Under the pieces are notes generated by a model. The model made no database searches and was not told where the DNA came from. It saw only the letters and a program-made list of their open reading frames with translations. Shown here piece by piece: positions 6,563 to 14,864 of a DNA stretch of 64,000 bases; position 1 is the first letter of the stretch, and every line of letters starts with the position of its first letter. The stretch covers positions 45,006 through 109,005 of the forward strand of contig NZ_FNAI01000021.1 of assembly GCF_900101875.1 (NCBI RefSeq). The letters run 5' to 3'. The stretch comes from Mucilaginibacter pineti (GTDB lineage Bacteria; Bacteroidota; Bacteroidia; Sphingobacteriales; Sphingobacteriaceae). The position numbers and the translations under genes were made by a program.

Positions 6563-8299
6563 ATGGCAAAAAACGTTGCAGACCAATTGGTTGAAATGCT
6601 GGTGAACGCCGGTATTAAAAGGATATATGCCGTAACCGGCGATAGCTTAAACGAGGTGAACGATGCCGTAAGGCGCGAAGGAACCATACAATGGGTACAC
6701 GTGCGCCATGAGGAGGCAGGTGCCTACGCCGCCGGTGCCGAAGCCCAGCTGAATGGCCTGGCCTGCTGCGCGGGCAGCAGCGGCCCCGGCCATGTGCATT
6801 TAATAAACGGCTTGTATGATGCCCACCGCTCGGGCGCACCGGTTATTGCCATAGCATCTACCATTGCCACGTTTGAGTTTGGTACGGGCTACTTTCAGGA
6901 AACCAATACCATTAAGCTGTTTGATGATTGCAGTTATTTTAACCAGATAGCCACCACCGCCAAACAATTGCCCCGCATGCTGCAAGCCGGCATCCAGAGT
7001 GCGCTGCACCAGAAAGGTGTGGCCGTAATAGGTTTACCCGGCGATGTAACCAAGATGGATGCCGAAGAAATAGATTCGGCGGTACAAAATTTTAACCCTA
7101 TCCCGGTGATCAGGCCGTCGGATGCGGATATAAACAAGCTGGCAGACCTTATCAGTAACTATAATAAGATCACTATTTTTTGCGGTATAGGTGCTGCCGA
7201 TGCGCATGACGAAGTGGTTGCCCTATCGCAAAGGCTGAATGCTGCGGTTGCCTACTCCTTCCGCGCTAAAATGGATATTCAGTATGAAAACCCCAATGAG
7301 GTTGGCATGACCGGCCTGCTTGGCCTGCCATCTGCCTATCACAGTATGCACGAAAGCGACCTGCTGATTTTGTTAGGTACAGATTTCCCCTACACGCCGT
7401 TTATGCCTACCGATTGCAAAATTGTACAGGTTGATACCAAACCCGAGCGTATCGGTCGGCGGGCTAAGGTTGATGTGGGTTTATGCGGATCTGTTAAGGA
7501 CACCCTTACCGCCCTGCTGCCGCTCATCGCCCAAAAAGATGATGACAGCTTCCTGAAAGCTCAGCTAAAAGTTTATGCCGATGTAAAAGATAAAATGCAA
7601 ACCTATGTTGACGATAGCGGCGAAACCGACAAGATCCACCCAGAATTTGTGGCCAGCGTATTGGATAAGCTGGCCACTGATGATGCCATATTTACGGTAG
7701 ATACGGGCATGTCCTGCGTGTGGGGTTCCCGTTATATAAACGCCACAGGCAAGCGAAAAATGATAGGCTCTTTTAATCATGGCTCTATGGCTAATGCCAT
7801 GCCGCAGGCTATCGGTGCCGCGCTGGCCCGCCCCGGCCAGCAGGTGATTGCACTTTGCGGCGATGGCGGCTTATCCATGATGCTTGGTGATCTGGCAACT
7901 ATTGTTCAATACAAGCTGCCCGTTAAGATTGTTGTTTTCAATAACCGTTCGCTGGGCATGGTAAAGCTGGAAATGGAAGTAGCCGGCCTGCCCGATTGGC
8001 AAACAGATATGTACAATCCCGATTTTGCACTGGTAGCCCAGGCTATGGGTATAAAGGGTTTCACCGTAACCGAACCCAGCCAGGTTAAACAGGCCATAAC
8101 CGATGCCTTAGCCTTTGACGGCCCCGCGCTGATAAACGTATTTACCGATCCTAACGCGCTGGCTATGCCTCCCAAAATTGAGTTTGAACAAGTAAAAGGC
8201 ATGGCCGTATCCATGACCAAACTCATGCTCAACGGCCACATGGATGAAGTGCTGGATACCGTAAAAGCCAATTACAAGCATTTGAAGGATTTGCTGTAA
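6563..8299 (+). CDS. poxB: Pyruvate dehydrogenase (quinone)/pyruvate oxidase-like, TPP-dependent
   Basis: A 578-residue ThDP enzyme close in length to E. coli PoxB (572). It has an N-terminal pyrimidine-binding domain with the catalytic Glu in VRHEEAG (E50), a central FAD/Rossmann-type domain (about 190-330), and a C-terminal PP domain with GDGGLSMMLGDLATI and VFNNRSLGMVKLEME. This fits decarboxylation of pyruvate to acetate with electrons passed to quinone; other pyruvate-oxidase or acetolactate-synthase-like activities are possible. The start at 6563 is chosen over an in-frame TTG at 6539 because it is an ATG and the domain starts there. The gene ends before a family C repeat and a strong bidirectional terminator. 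Confidence 0.85.
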   Translation: MAKNVADQLVEMLVNAGIKRIYAVTGDSLNEVNDAVRREGTIQWVHVRHEEAGAYAAGAEAQLNGLACCAGSSGPGHVHLINGLYDAHRSGAPVIAIASTIATFEFGTGYFQETNTIKLFDDCSYFNQIATTAKQLPRMLQAGIQSALHQKGVAVIGLPGDVTKMDAEEIDSAVQNFNPIPVIRPSDADINKLADLISNYNKITIFCGIGAADAHDEVVALSQRLNAAVAYSFRAKMDIQYENPNEVGMTGLLGLPSAYHSMHESDLLILLGTDFPYTPFMPTDCKIVQVDTKPERIGRRAKVDVGLCGSVKDTLTALLPLIAQKDDDSFLKAQLKVYADVKDKMQTYVDDSGETDKIHPEFVASVLDKLATDDAIFTVDTGMSCVWGSRYINATGKRKMIGSFNHGSMANAMPQAIGAALARPGQQVIALCGDGGLSMMLGDLATIVQYKLPVKIVVFNNRSLGMVKLEMEVAGLPDWQTDMYNPDFALVAQAMGIKGFTVTEPSQVKQAITDALAFDGPALINVFTDPNALAMPPKIEFEQVKGMAVSMTKLMLNGHMDEVLDTVKANYKHLKDLL

Positions 8300-8330
8300 A
8301 AGCTTATCCCCATTTGTATTTTCTTACTCC

Positions 8331-8423
8331 TGTCATTCTGAGGTACGAAGAATCTATTCTTGAACTTTGCATAATGGATACGCTATTCGCAGAACAGATG
8401 CTTCACTACGTTCAGCATGACAA
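8331..8423. repeat. Dispersed imperfect inverted repeat, family C
   Basis: TGTCATTCTGAGGTACGAAGAATC at one edge and an inverted GATGCTTCACTACGTTCAGCATGACA at the other. It belongs to the same family as 18012-18103, 18457-18547 and 29116-29195. A 64-codon frame across it and the following terminator is not considered a gene. Confidence 0.8.
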
Positions 8424-8442
8424 AGTAAAACAGTCCAACAAC

Positions 8443-8470
8443 AAAAAACCCGGCGGTTGCCGGGTTTTTT
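8443..8470. terminator. Bidirectional terminator between poxB and the M1 peptidase gene
   Basis: AAAAAACCCGG at 8443-8453 pairs with CCGGGTTTTTT at 8460-8470 around a short loop. Runs of A and T on both sides allow it to stop transcription of both converging genes. Confidence 0.9.
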
Positions 8471-8474
8471 GCTT

Positions 8475-10457
8475 TTATTTTTTCCAAACGTTGTTGCTCG
8501 GGTTGTAATCGGGCAGTACGCTGTCTGGGTCGTAGGTTACAGATTCAATTTCTTCTGTTGATGGGTATTTGTAAACGAATGTTCCAAAACGTTCCCAAAT
8601 TTCAACCGGCAATTTTACACGGTCGGTTTTGCCGCTTTTGGTTTTAATATCCAGGATAACCGGCATAGCCATTTTACCCAGGTTATCTAACGTGATCAGC
8701 GCACCTTTTGAAGCATCGTTATCAACATATTTAACATCGCTAACGGCTACATCCAAACGCCAGTCGTTCATGAACCAGCCTCTCCAAAACCATTGCAGGT
8801 TTTCGCCGGCGGCATTTTCAATGGTGCGGAAAAAGTCGTCAGGTGTAGGGTGTTTAAATGCCCACCTGTTAATATAAGTCTGGAAAGCAAAGTCAAAACG
8901 CTCAGGGCCTAAGATCTGCTCGCGCAGTAATACTAAACCAGCACTTGGTTTTGAATATAGTAAAGTACCGGTATTACCTTCTTTAAGGTTGGCCGGTTGG
9001 CTCATTATCGGCTCTAAACCCACTCTGGTAAAGTTGTCGCCAATTTTGTGCATATCGCCTGGCTTTTTGTAGTACTCACCGTCGTTAAAGTTTTTGGTAG
9101 ATAGGGTATTAATAAAAGTATTGAAACCTTCGTCCATCCAGCCGTACATACGCTCGTTTGAGCCTACTATCATCGGGAACCAGGTGTGGCCAAACTCGTG
9201 GTCATTTACCCCCCAAAGGCTTCCCCTTGATGCTTTATATCCGCAAAAAACAATACCTGGATATTCCATACCACCAACTATACTGGCAACCGCGGTAGCC
9301 GCAGGGTAAGGATATTCAAACCATTTAGATGAGTTGTATTCGATTGATTTTTTTACGTATTCGGTTGAACGGCCCCATGCGCTGTTGCCATCGCTTTCTA
9401 CAGGGTAGGCCGATATAGCGATTGATTTTTTACCGCTTGGCAAATCCATCTTGGCGGCATCAACAATAAACGCTGCCGATGATGACCATGAGGCATCACG
9501 TGCATTCTTTATTTTAAAGTGCCAGGTAAGCTCGGTTTTACCGGCCGGGCGAGATTTTGGATCGGTTACTTCGCTTGCGCTGCGGATAATTACCGTTTTT
9601 TCACTTTTCTCAGCTTCGGCCCAGCGTTTTTGTTGCTCCGGCGTATATACATCCTGCGGGTTCAATAACTCGCCAGATGCTACCACGATATGGTTTGCAG
9701 GGGCGGTAATGCTCAGGTCGAAATCGCCATATTCCAGGTAAAACTCACCCGGACCAGTGTATGGCAGGGTATTCCAGCCCATTACATCGTCATAAACGCA
9801 CATGCGCGGGTACCATTGGGCTACAGCATACATTTTACCATTTTTGGTAACCTGGTAACCCATCCTGTCTGACCCATAGTTTGGCGATACGAATGAATAC
9901 TCAATTTTAATTTTCACCTGGCCGCCGTTTGCAGTAACTTCCTTAGGCAGGAAAATTTGCATACGGGTATCATTGATCAGGTATTTAACGTCGGCAAAGT
10001 CGCCTTTACCGGCGGCATATTTTACCGATTTTATTTTATAACCTGCATCAAAAGTTTGACCACGGCCCCAGTTACGGCTGCCTGAAGGCGGCACTATGGC
10101 AGTACCACGAGAATCTGACTTAAATAAATTCTGATCCAGCTGCATCCACAAAAAGCCCAGGTTTTGCGGACTGTTATTGGTATAAGTTAACACTTCCGAA
10201 CCGCTGATCTCGTCGGTTTGGTCGTTCAGTTTTGCTGCCAGGGCATAGTCGGCACGGTTTTGCCAGTATTTGGCACCGGGCTGGCCATCTGCCGCACGAA
10301 ATTCTGTTCCGTTTTTGGTGTAGAACAAAGGGCCGAAAGTTTCATGATAATTGTAATCGGATGCTGGAGGGGTAGCAGGTGTGGTTTGCTGTGCGCTGCC
10401 AACACCAACTGCCAGCATAAAGGCCATGCTGAAACCGGCCGTCAGTTTTAAATTCAT
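8475..10457 (-). CDS. M1 family zinc metallopeptidase, secreted
   Basis: A 660-residue exported aminopeptidase-type enzyme. It has a signal peptide (MNLKLTAGFSMAFMLAVGVGSAQ), an N-terminal beta-sandwich domain, and a catalytic domain with the zinc site HEFGH (about residues 418-422) followed by the third ligand in DEGFNTFI. A GGMEYPG motif about 30 residues before the zinc site corresponds to the GxMEN-type substrate-recognition motif of the family. It likely acts in the periplasm or at the surface on peptides. Monocistronic, converging on poxB; a 230-base gap with no recognised element separates it from the next, divergent locus. Confidence 0.9.
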   Translation of the reverse strand: MNLKLTAGFSMAFMLAVGVGSAQQTTPATPPASDYNYHETFGPLFYTKNGTEFRAADGQPGAKYWQNRADYALAAKLNDQTDEISGSEVLTYTNNSPQNLGFLWMQLDQNLFKSDSRGTAIVPPSGSRNWGRGQTFDAGYKIKSVKYAAGKGDFADVKYLINDTRMQIFLPKEVTANGGQVKIKIEYSFVSPNYGSDRMGYQVTKNGKMYAVAQWYPRMCVYDDVMGWNTLPYTGPGEFYLEYGDFDLSITAPANHIVVASGELLNPQDVYTPEQQKRWAEAEKSEKTVIIRSASEVTDPKSRPAGKTELTWHFKIKNARDASWSSSAAFIVDAAKMDLPSGKKSIAISAYPVESDGNSAWGRSTEYVKKSIEYNSSKWFEYPYPAATAVASIVGGMEYPGIVFCGYKASRGSLWGVNDHEFGHTWFPMIVGSNERMYGWMDEGFNTFINTLSTKNFNDGEYYKKPGDMHKIGDNFTRVGLEPIMSQPANLKEGNTGTLLYSKPSAGLVLLREQILGPERFDFAFQTYINRWAFKHPTPDDFFRTIENAAGENLQWFWRGWFMNDWRLDVAVSDVKYVDNDASKGALITLDNLGKMAMPVILDIKTKSGKTDRVKLPVEIWERFGTFVYKYPSTEEIESVTYDPDSVLPDYNPSNNVWKK

Positions 10458-10685
10458 TCAGTTAATTTTTGAGTATACTAAGCAAGTATACTACAAAAAA
10501 TTGTTTTGAATGTTCTTGGTAAAACGATTGTTACCGAAATATTAATTATTGAATTACCGCGTTTATTGAATTTGCATTTTCCATTCAATACACTATAAAT
10601 CAGGTAGATTTAATTGATTTTAGCTGCAAAATATTATCCGGATGTAATAAATGGGATAAAATATGTCAATTAAAATTATGTTTAG

Positions 10686-10693
10686 TAAATTTG
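10686..10693 (+). promoter_or_regulatory. -7 box of the second toxin-antitoxin locus
   Basis: TAAATTTG (TAnnTTTG consensus) is followed by ATT and then the antitoxin ATG, identical through 14 bases to the promoter-start string at 993-1006. A leaderless mRNA is predicted. Confidence 0.6.
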
Positions 10694-10696
10694 ATT

Positions 10697-10924
10697 ATGA
10701 CCACCCTGACAGTTAACATACAAAACGAGAACGATCTGCCGCTTTTACAGGAGATATTGAACCGTTTTGGGTTGAGTTATACCGTTGATGTTGAGAAGGA
10801 TTACGTTTTTTCTGAAAAAGATATTGCCGGGCTGCTCAAGTCAAAACAAGATTTTTTAGATGGCAAAACAACTGCCCGTAACTGGACAGATATAGAAGAC
10901 GATCTGAACCGTGGCTACAATTAA
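10697..10924 (+). CDS. Antitoxin of a RelE/ParE-type module
   Basis: A 75-residue acidic protein (MTTLTVNIQNENDLPLL) with an N-terminal strand, a helix and a charged tail. It has the same size, start context and position before a RelE/ParE-fold toxin as the antitoxin at 1004. The ATG at 10697 is preferred over the TTG at 10691 because the TTG lies inside the -7 box. Its last codons overlap the toxin start by 14 bases, implying translational coupling. Sequence similarity to the first antitoxin is limited, so they are paralogues at best. Confidence 0.75.
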   Translation: MTTLTVNIQNENDLPLLQEILNRFGLSYTVDVEKDYVFSEKDIAGLLKSKQDFLDGKTTARNWTDIEDDLNRGYN

Positions 10925-11222
10925 GCTTTTAAAAAGAGCCGAACTTGAACTTATTGATGCTTGCGATTGGTATGAAAAGCAGCAAAAAGGGTTATCCGGT
11001 TACTTTAGACGTATGATTAAAAGCTCATTGACCTTAATAGGTTCAAACCCGGAGCTTTACTCAAAAAAATACAATACGGATCTGCATTTTACACCGATGA
11101 GCAAGTTCCCTTATGTAATTGTTTACTGGTACGATAGCCACTTGGATACCGTGTTTGTAACTTCAATTTTTCATACCAAAAGAAATCCTGAAGGTTTTGA
11201 AAGCAGCGGCGGCAATAAATAG
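10911..11222 (+). CDS. RelE/ParE-family toxin
   Basis: A 103-residue basic protein starting at GTG inside the end of the antitoxin gene. It has the family pattern: KRAELELIDACDWYEKQQ (helical start), LTLIGSNPELYSKKY, then FPYVIVYWYD and VTSIFHTKRNP in the C-terminal sheet. ParE members poison gyrase and RelE members cut mRNA at the ribosome; the sequence alone does not settle which, though YEKQQ and PYVIVYW fit the ParE/RelE superfamily branch common in Bacteroidota. It overlaps the antitoxin, so the two are coupled. Confidence 0.85.
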   Translation: MATIKLLKRAELELIDACDWYEKQQKGLSGYFRRMIKSSLTLIGSNPELYSKKYNTDLHFTPMSKFPYVIVYWYDSHLDTVFVTSIFHTKRNPEGFESSGGNK

Positions 11223-11244
11223 CAGTATACCAACCGCACAAGTT

Positions 11245-11595
11245 CTACTTCCCTAGAAAATGATCGGCATAAACCTTTTCATCAAAGCCGAAGAAAAGGA
11301 AGTCGCCATCCTCAATTACCGGGCGTTTTATCATGCTGGTTTTTTGTTGTAAAAGCTGTAAGGCATCGGCGGTGGTTTTAACGCTTTCTTTAACGGCGGG
11401 ATCCAGCTGTTTCCAGGTAAGGCCTTGTTTGTTCATGAATTTTTCGTAACCGGCTTTGCTATCCCACTCCTGTAGTTTATCGTTGCTTACGCCCAGCTTT
11501 TTAAAATCCTGAAAATCGTAATCAACCTTGTTGGTCTTTAGCCAGTCGAGCGCTTTTTTTACTGTGTTACAATTGGTAATTCCGTAAACTTTCAT
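11245..11595 (-). CDS. ArsC/Spx-family reductase-like protein (YffB type)
   Basis: A 116-residue thioredoxin-fold protein with the ArsC-family start MKVYGITNCNTVKKALDWL. It has a single N-terminal Cys in the NCNTVKKA motif, like the YffB/MgsR branch rather than true glutaredoxin-dependent arsenate reductases. A later IKRPVIEDGDFLFFGF segment is the conserved cis-Pro region (typical RPV). The function of this branch is unsettled (glutathione-dependent reductase or regulator). It lies 17 bases downstream of pth on the same strand and is probably cotranscribed. It is separate from the true arsenic operon at 24-27 kb. Confidence 0.85.
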   Translation of the reverse strand: MKVYGITNCNTVKKALDWLKTNKVDYDFQDFKKLGVSNDKLQEWDSKAGYEKFMNKQGLTWKQLDPAVKESVKTTADALQLLQQKTSMIKRPVIEDGDFLFFGFDEKVYADHFLGK

Positions 11596-11612
11596 GGTGT
11601 AAATGTAAAGGC

Positions 11613-12173
11613 TTATTTGTTAAAACGTGTCATGGTAAGTTCAGTACCTATGGTGGCAAAACTTTTCACCATTTCAATGGAGCGATCAATTAATGCCGGC
11701 AATTCGGGCTGTTCGTCTTTATCAAAACCGCTCAGCACATAATCAACCTGGCGGCCTTTGGGATAGTTATCGCCAACGCCAAAACGCAGGCGGGCGTAGT
11801 TATTATTGCCAAGCGTGGCCTCAATATGTTTTAAGCCGTTATGCCCGGCGGCACTGCCTTTAGGCTTTAACCGCAACGTACCCAGGGGCAGGGCAATATC
11901 ATCAACAATTACCAACACATTTTCAATGGGGATCTTCAAATCCTGCATCCAATGGTTTAAGGCCTTACCGCTAAGGTTCATAAAGGTGGTGGGCTTTATT
12001 AAATGCAGGGTGCGCCCTTTGAACGATACCTCGGTATAATAAGCCAGGCGCATGTTGTAAAACTTAGCGTTCTCCTGCTTTGCCAGCTCATCAAGCACCA
12101 TAAAACCAATGTTATGCCTGGTATCAGCATACTCGGGCCCTATATTTCCTAAACCAACTATTAAGTATTTCAT
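11613..12173 (-). CDS. pth: Peptidyl-tRNA hydrolase
   Basis: A 186-residue cytoplasmic enzyme that releases peptides from peptidyl-tRNA after drop-off. All family motifs are present: GLGNIGPEYADTRHN near the N-terminus with the catalytic His (H20), KPTTFMNLSGKAL, and VIVDDIALPLGTLRLK followed by GSAAGHNGLKHI. Length matches bacterial Pth. It is followed at 17 bases by the ArsC-like gene. The rplY gene lies upstream on the same strand, with a remnant gene and a terminator between them. Confidence 0.95.
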   Translation of the reverse strand: MKYLIVGLGNIGPEYADTRHNIGFMVLDELAKQENAKFYNMRLAYYTEVSFKGRTLHLIKPTTFMNLSGKALNHWMQDLKIPIENVLVIVDDIALPLGTLRLKPKGSAAGHNGLKHIEATLGNNNYARLRFGVGDNYPKGRQVDYVLSGFDKDEQPELPALIDRSIEMVKSFATIGTELTMTRFNK

Positions 12174-12260
12174 TTGTGGGGCAAAGATAAAAGACTTTTT
12201 TAGGGAGTAAAGACGAAAAGAGCAAGGATAAAGGACTTTTTAAGGAGTAGGGATAAAAGA

Positions 12261-12619
12261 CTAAAGTATAGTGGCTGCAAAAGCACTGATTCGTTTTTGT
12301 AAGGATTGAATTTTAAGCAGCAAATCGGCATAATCTGCATCTACGCATAAATTGCACTTTTCAGCTATGATTAATTGTGTTTCCAATTCAAAAGCCGAAC
12401 CTAAACTTATTGATAAAAAATGTGCAAAATCTTTTTCTGACTTTCGGGCGCCGATCCCTCAGCAATATTTGACGGTATCGAAACGGCTGCCCGGTATAAC
12501 TGGCTTGAAATTCCAAATTTATGTTCATTCGGAAACTTCTGAGTTAGTTGATAAATGTCCCGGGATAACTCCACGGAGTCAATCCAAATTTTAAGCTGTC
12601 TGAAATTGTGTTTTAACAT
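12261..12619 (-). pseudogene. Frameshifted four-helix-bundle (23S rRNA IVP-like) gene
   Basis: The first part (LKHNFRQLKIWIDSVELS through AAVSIPSNIAEGSAPESQ) is the start of the four-helix bundle family related to 23S rRNA intervening-sequence proteins. After a run of five A (T run at 12432-12436 on the plus strand) the frame ends early. Shifting by one base restores DFAHFLSISLGSAFELETQ and the rest of the family to a TAG at 12261-12263. One missing A in the run (QKKDF rather than QKKIL) would give an intact protein of 119 residues, the usual size. So this is a one-base deletion, a slippage site or a sequence error. Downstream, 12183-12260 holds degenerate copies of an AAAGACTTTTTAGGGAGT-type repeat. 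Confidence 0.8.
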
Positions 12620-12676
12620 CAAGCGTAATATACATTGCAAATAAATCCTTTGTCTTTTATCCTTTCATCTTTTGTC

Positions 12677-12717
12677 AAAAAAAAACGCGCCGGGCAAAGC
12701 CTGGCGCGTTTTTTTTA
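12677..12717. terminator. Terminator of rplY
   Basis: ACGCGCCGGGC pairs with GCCTGGCGCGT (one G-U) around AAA. An A run on one side and a T run on the other make it usable in both directions. It lies just after the rplY stop on the minus strand. Confidence 0.9.
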
Positions 12718-12730
12718 AATCAGGGATAAA

Positions 12731-13315
12731 TTATTTTTTACCTGAAGCAGCTTCCTGCTCTGCCTGACGTAATGCGCGTGAAGTAGTTACCGATACGATA
12801 GTATCTTCCTGGGCATTGGTAATAGTAAGGTTTGGAAGGTTAATTTCCGCAACTTTTACTGATTTACCTACTTCAAGGGCTTCAATACTTACTTCAATAG
12901 CATCTAAATGATCTTTAGGTAATGCTTTGATGCGCAGTTTCCTTAGTTTTTGAACTAATTTACCACCCACTTTAACACCTGGAGATGTACCGGTTAATTT
13001 AACTGGGATCTCGATAGCGATTGGCTTTTTCTCGTCAAGCAACAAAAAGTCGATGTGGATGATTTGTTCAGTTAAAGGGTGAAACTGAATATCTTTAATG
13101 ATAGCCTGTGATTTAACACCTGCAACTTCAAGATCGATGAAATGAACAACCGGAGTATAAACTACGGCTCTCAAATCAGCTGCGGACACTGCAAAGTGGG
13201 TTTGAGTTGGCCCACCGTAAAGTACTGCAGGCACAAGGCCTTGATAACGCAGTTCTTTAGCGTCTCTTTTCCCTACGTTCTCTCTTGGAGAACCGCTAAT
13301 AGCAATTGATTTCAT
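12731..13315 (-). CDS. rplY: 50S ribosomal protein L25/general stress protein Ctc
   Basis: A 194-residue L25 of the long TL5/CTC type, which binds 5S rRNA. The N-terminal L25 domain starts MKSIAISGSPRENVGKRDAK and contains VPAVLYGG and FHPLTEQIIHIDF. A C-terminal beta domain (about residues 100-180) follows. The end is a basic, Ala/Glu-rich tail. It lies downstream of prs on the same strand, the common prs-rplY-pth order of Bacteroidota, but a 141-base repeat-containing gap separates it from prs and a terminator follows it. Confidence 0.95.
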   Translation of the reverse strand: MKSIAISGSPRENVGKRDAKELRYQGLVPAVLYGGPTQTHFAVSAADLRAVVYTPVVHFIDLEVAGVKSQAIIKDIQFHPLTEQIIHIDFLLLDEKKPIAIEIPVKLTGTSPGVKVGGKLVQKLRKLRIKALPKDHLDAIEVSIEALEVGKSVKVAEINLPNLTITNAQEDTIVSVTTSRALRQAEQEAASGKK

Positions 13316-13339
13316 TGTTTTTTATTTATTTATTGTTTA

Positions 13340-13450
13340 AGCCTCAACCAACCCTCTCCAAAGGAGAGGGCTAAATAAGGAGATCTTTATTCTATTTCAC
13401 TAAACCCCGTTTATCCAACTCCTCTCCTTTGGAGAGGAGTTAGGTGAGGC
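13340..13450. repeat. CCTCTCCAAAGGAGAGG inverted repeat pair
   Basis: Two palindromes, CCCTCTCCAAAGGAGAGGG and CTCCTCTCCTTTGGAGAGGAG, about 55 bases apart, flanked by CTCAACCAAC and AGTTAGGTGAGGC. Such elements are frequent between genes in Bacteroidota. They fill the prs-rplY gap and could form hairpins in a joint transcript. Confidence 0.75.
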
Positions 13451-13456
13451 TGCTCT

Positions 13457-14401
13457 TTAATCTACCCTGAACAACTGGCTTATTGAGCCATGTTCGTTTA
13501 CGTTGCTTATTGCCTTTGCAAAAAGCTCGGCTGTTGATAGCACCCTTATTTTTTCGCTTTGATGTTTCAGCGGGATGGTATCGGTAACTATCAGTTCGGT
13601 TAAAGCCGAATTTTCGATGGTTTCATAGGCTTTACCAGATAATACCGGGTGTGTACAAACCGCGCGAACGCTGCGTGCACCACGCTCCATGATTAATCCG
13701 GCGGCTTTGGCCAGCGTACCTGCGGTATCGCAGATATCATCAATTAACACAATATCCTGGTCGGTAACATCGCCAATTAACGTCATCGATTCAATTTCGT
13801 TGGCGCGTTTACGGCGTTTATCGCAAATTACAACCTCGGCATTAAAAAACTTGGCGAAGCTGCGTGCCCTGTATGAACCGCCCATATCTGGCGAGGCAAT
13901 GGTTAAATTACCTAAGCCCAGGCTTTTTATATACGGCACAAAAATGATAGAAGCATCGAGGTGATCAACCGGGATATCAAAAAATCCCTGTATCTGCGCC
14001 GCGTGCAAATCCATCGTCATGATGCGGTTAATACCGGCTGCCACCAATAAATTGGCTACCAGCTTGGCACTTATGGCAACACGGGGTTTATCTTTCCTGT
14101 CTTGCCGGGCCAATCCAAAATAAGGGATAACAGCGTTTACATAATGTGATGATGCACGGCGGGCGGCATCTGTCATCATTAATAACTCCATTAAATTATC
14201 GGTGGGTTGGTGGGTACTCTGGATCAGGAAAACATCGCATCCGCGTACCGACTCGTTAAAATGTGGCTGAAACTCGCCATCGCTAAAACGTGAAAGTACT
14301 ACATCGCCCAATTCGCGACCGTAAGCATCAGCAATTTTTTTAGCCAGTGCTGTTGAGCCTGAGCCTGCAAATAATTTAACCGGATTAAATTGTAAAGGCA
14401 T
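13457..14401 (-). CDS. prs: Ribose-phosphate pyrophosphokinase
   Basis: A 314-residue PRPP synthase, converting ribose 5-phosphate and ATP to PRPP for nucleotide, His and Trp synthesis. Motifs include FSDGEFQPHFNESVRG, DLHAAQIQGFFDIPVDHL (metal and catalytic region), SPDMGGSYRARSFAK and the PRPP loop VLIDDICDTAGTLAKAA. Length equals the bacterial family norm. Together with rplY and pth downstream on the same strand it forms a conserved translation/nucleotide cluster. Upstream, ATCCGAAAT-type short repeats (14409-14440, 14535-14572) flank it before the tRNA gene. Confidence 0.97.
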   Translation of the reverse strand: MPLQFNPVKLFAGSGSTALAKKIADAYGRELGDVVLSRFSDGEFQPHFNESVRGCDVFLIQSTHQPTDNLMELLMMTDAARRASSHYVNAVIPYFGLARQDRKDKPRVAISAKLVANLLVAAGINRIMTMDLHAAQIQGFFDIPVDHLDASIIFVPYIKSLGLGNLTIASPDMGGSYRARSFAKFFNAEVVICDKRRKRANEIESMTLIGDVTDQDIVLIDDICDTAGTLAKAAGLIMERGARSVRAVCTHPVLSGKAYETIENSALTELIVTDTIPLKHQSEKIRVLSTAELFAKAISNVNEHGSISQLFRVD

Positions 14402-14578
14402 TTTTCTTGATTTTGAATTTCGGATGTTCGACTTCGGATTTAGTTAATTTTCAATCCCTTACCAAGGTAAGATAAAATTAACAGCTTCGTTAGCAACAGC
14501 CTAAAATACAATTCGGATTTCATTTTTTCTATCGAACCTAAATCCGAAATTGAAAATACGAAATCCGAAATCTTCTTG

Positions 14579-14649
14579 TTGCCCGACCAGGATTCGAACC
14601 TAGACAAACGGTACCAAAAACCGTCGTACTACCATTATACTATCAGGCA
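14579..14649 (-). tRNA. tRNA-Gln (anticodon TTG)
   Basis: Read on the minus strand, the acceptor stem TGCCTGA pairs with TCGGGCA (one G-U), with discriminator A and no encoded CCA. The anticodon stem ACGGT/ACCGT encloses the loop TTTTGGT, giving anticodon TTG for CAA codons. The T arm has TAGGTTCGAATCCTG. About 71 bases. ATCCGAAAT-type repeats flank it on the prs side. Confidence 0.95.
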
Positions 14650-14864
14650 ATCTCCTTTGGTTTGTTTTTACTCTCCGAAAAGGAATGCAAATATAAGACG
14701 ATTTTTTAACTCTCAAAACAGAATTTAAAAAAAGTATTTAACAACCTGTTTTACACCCAAAAATGCGTTAAAAAGTGTTAATAAGGCGGTTTTGGTTTCC
14801 CCGTCGAGATAGTTTTTATTACTTTCGGCTATATTAAACCTTTTGCTATCGAAAATATCCTGAC

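Noticed and set aside
8314..8508. 64-codon plus-strand frame after poxB
   Set aside because: It is made of a family C repeat, a terminator and the end of the opposite gene; no domain or start signal.
11245..11595. A second arsenate reductase linked to the ars operon
   Set aside because: It is the YffB/Spx-like branch with one N-terminal Cys and lies with pth, 13 kb from the ars genes.
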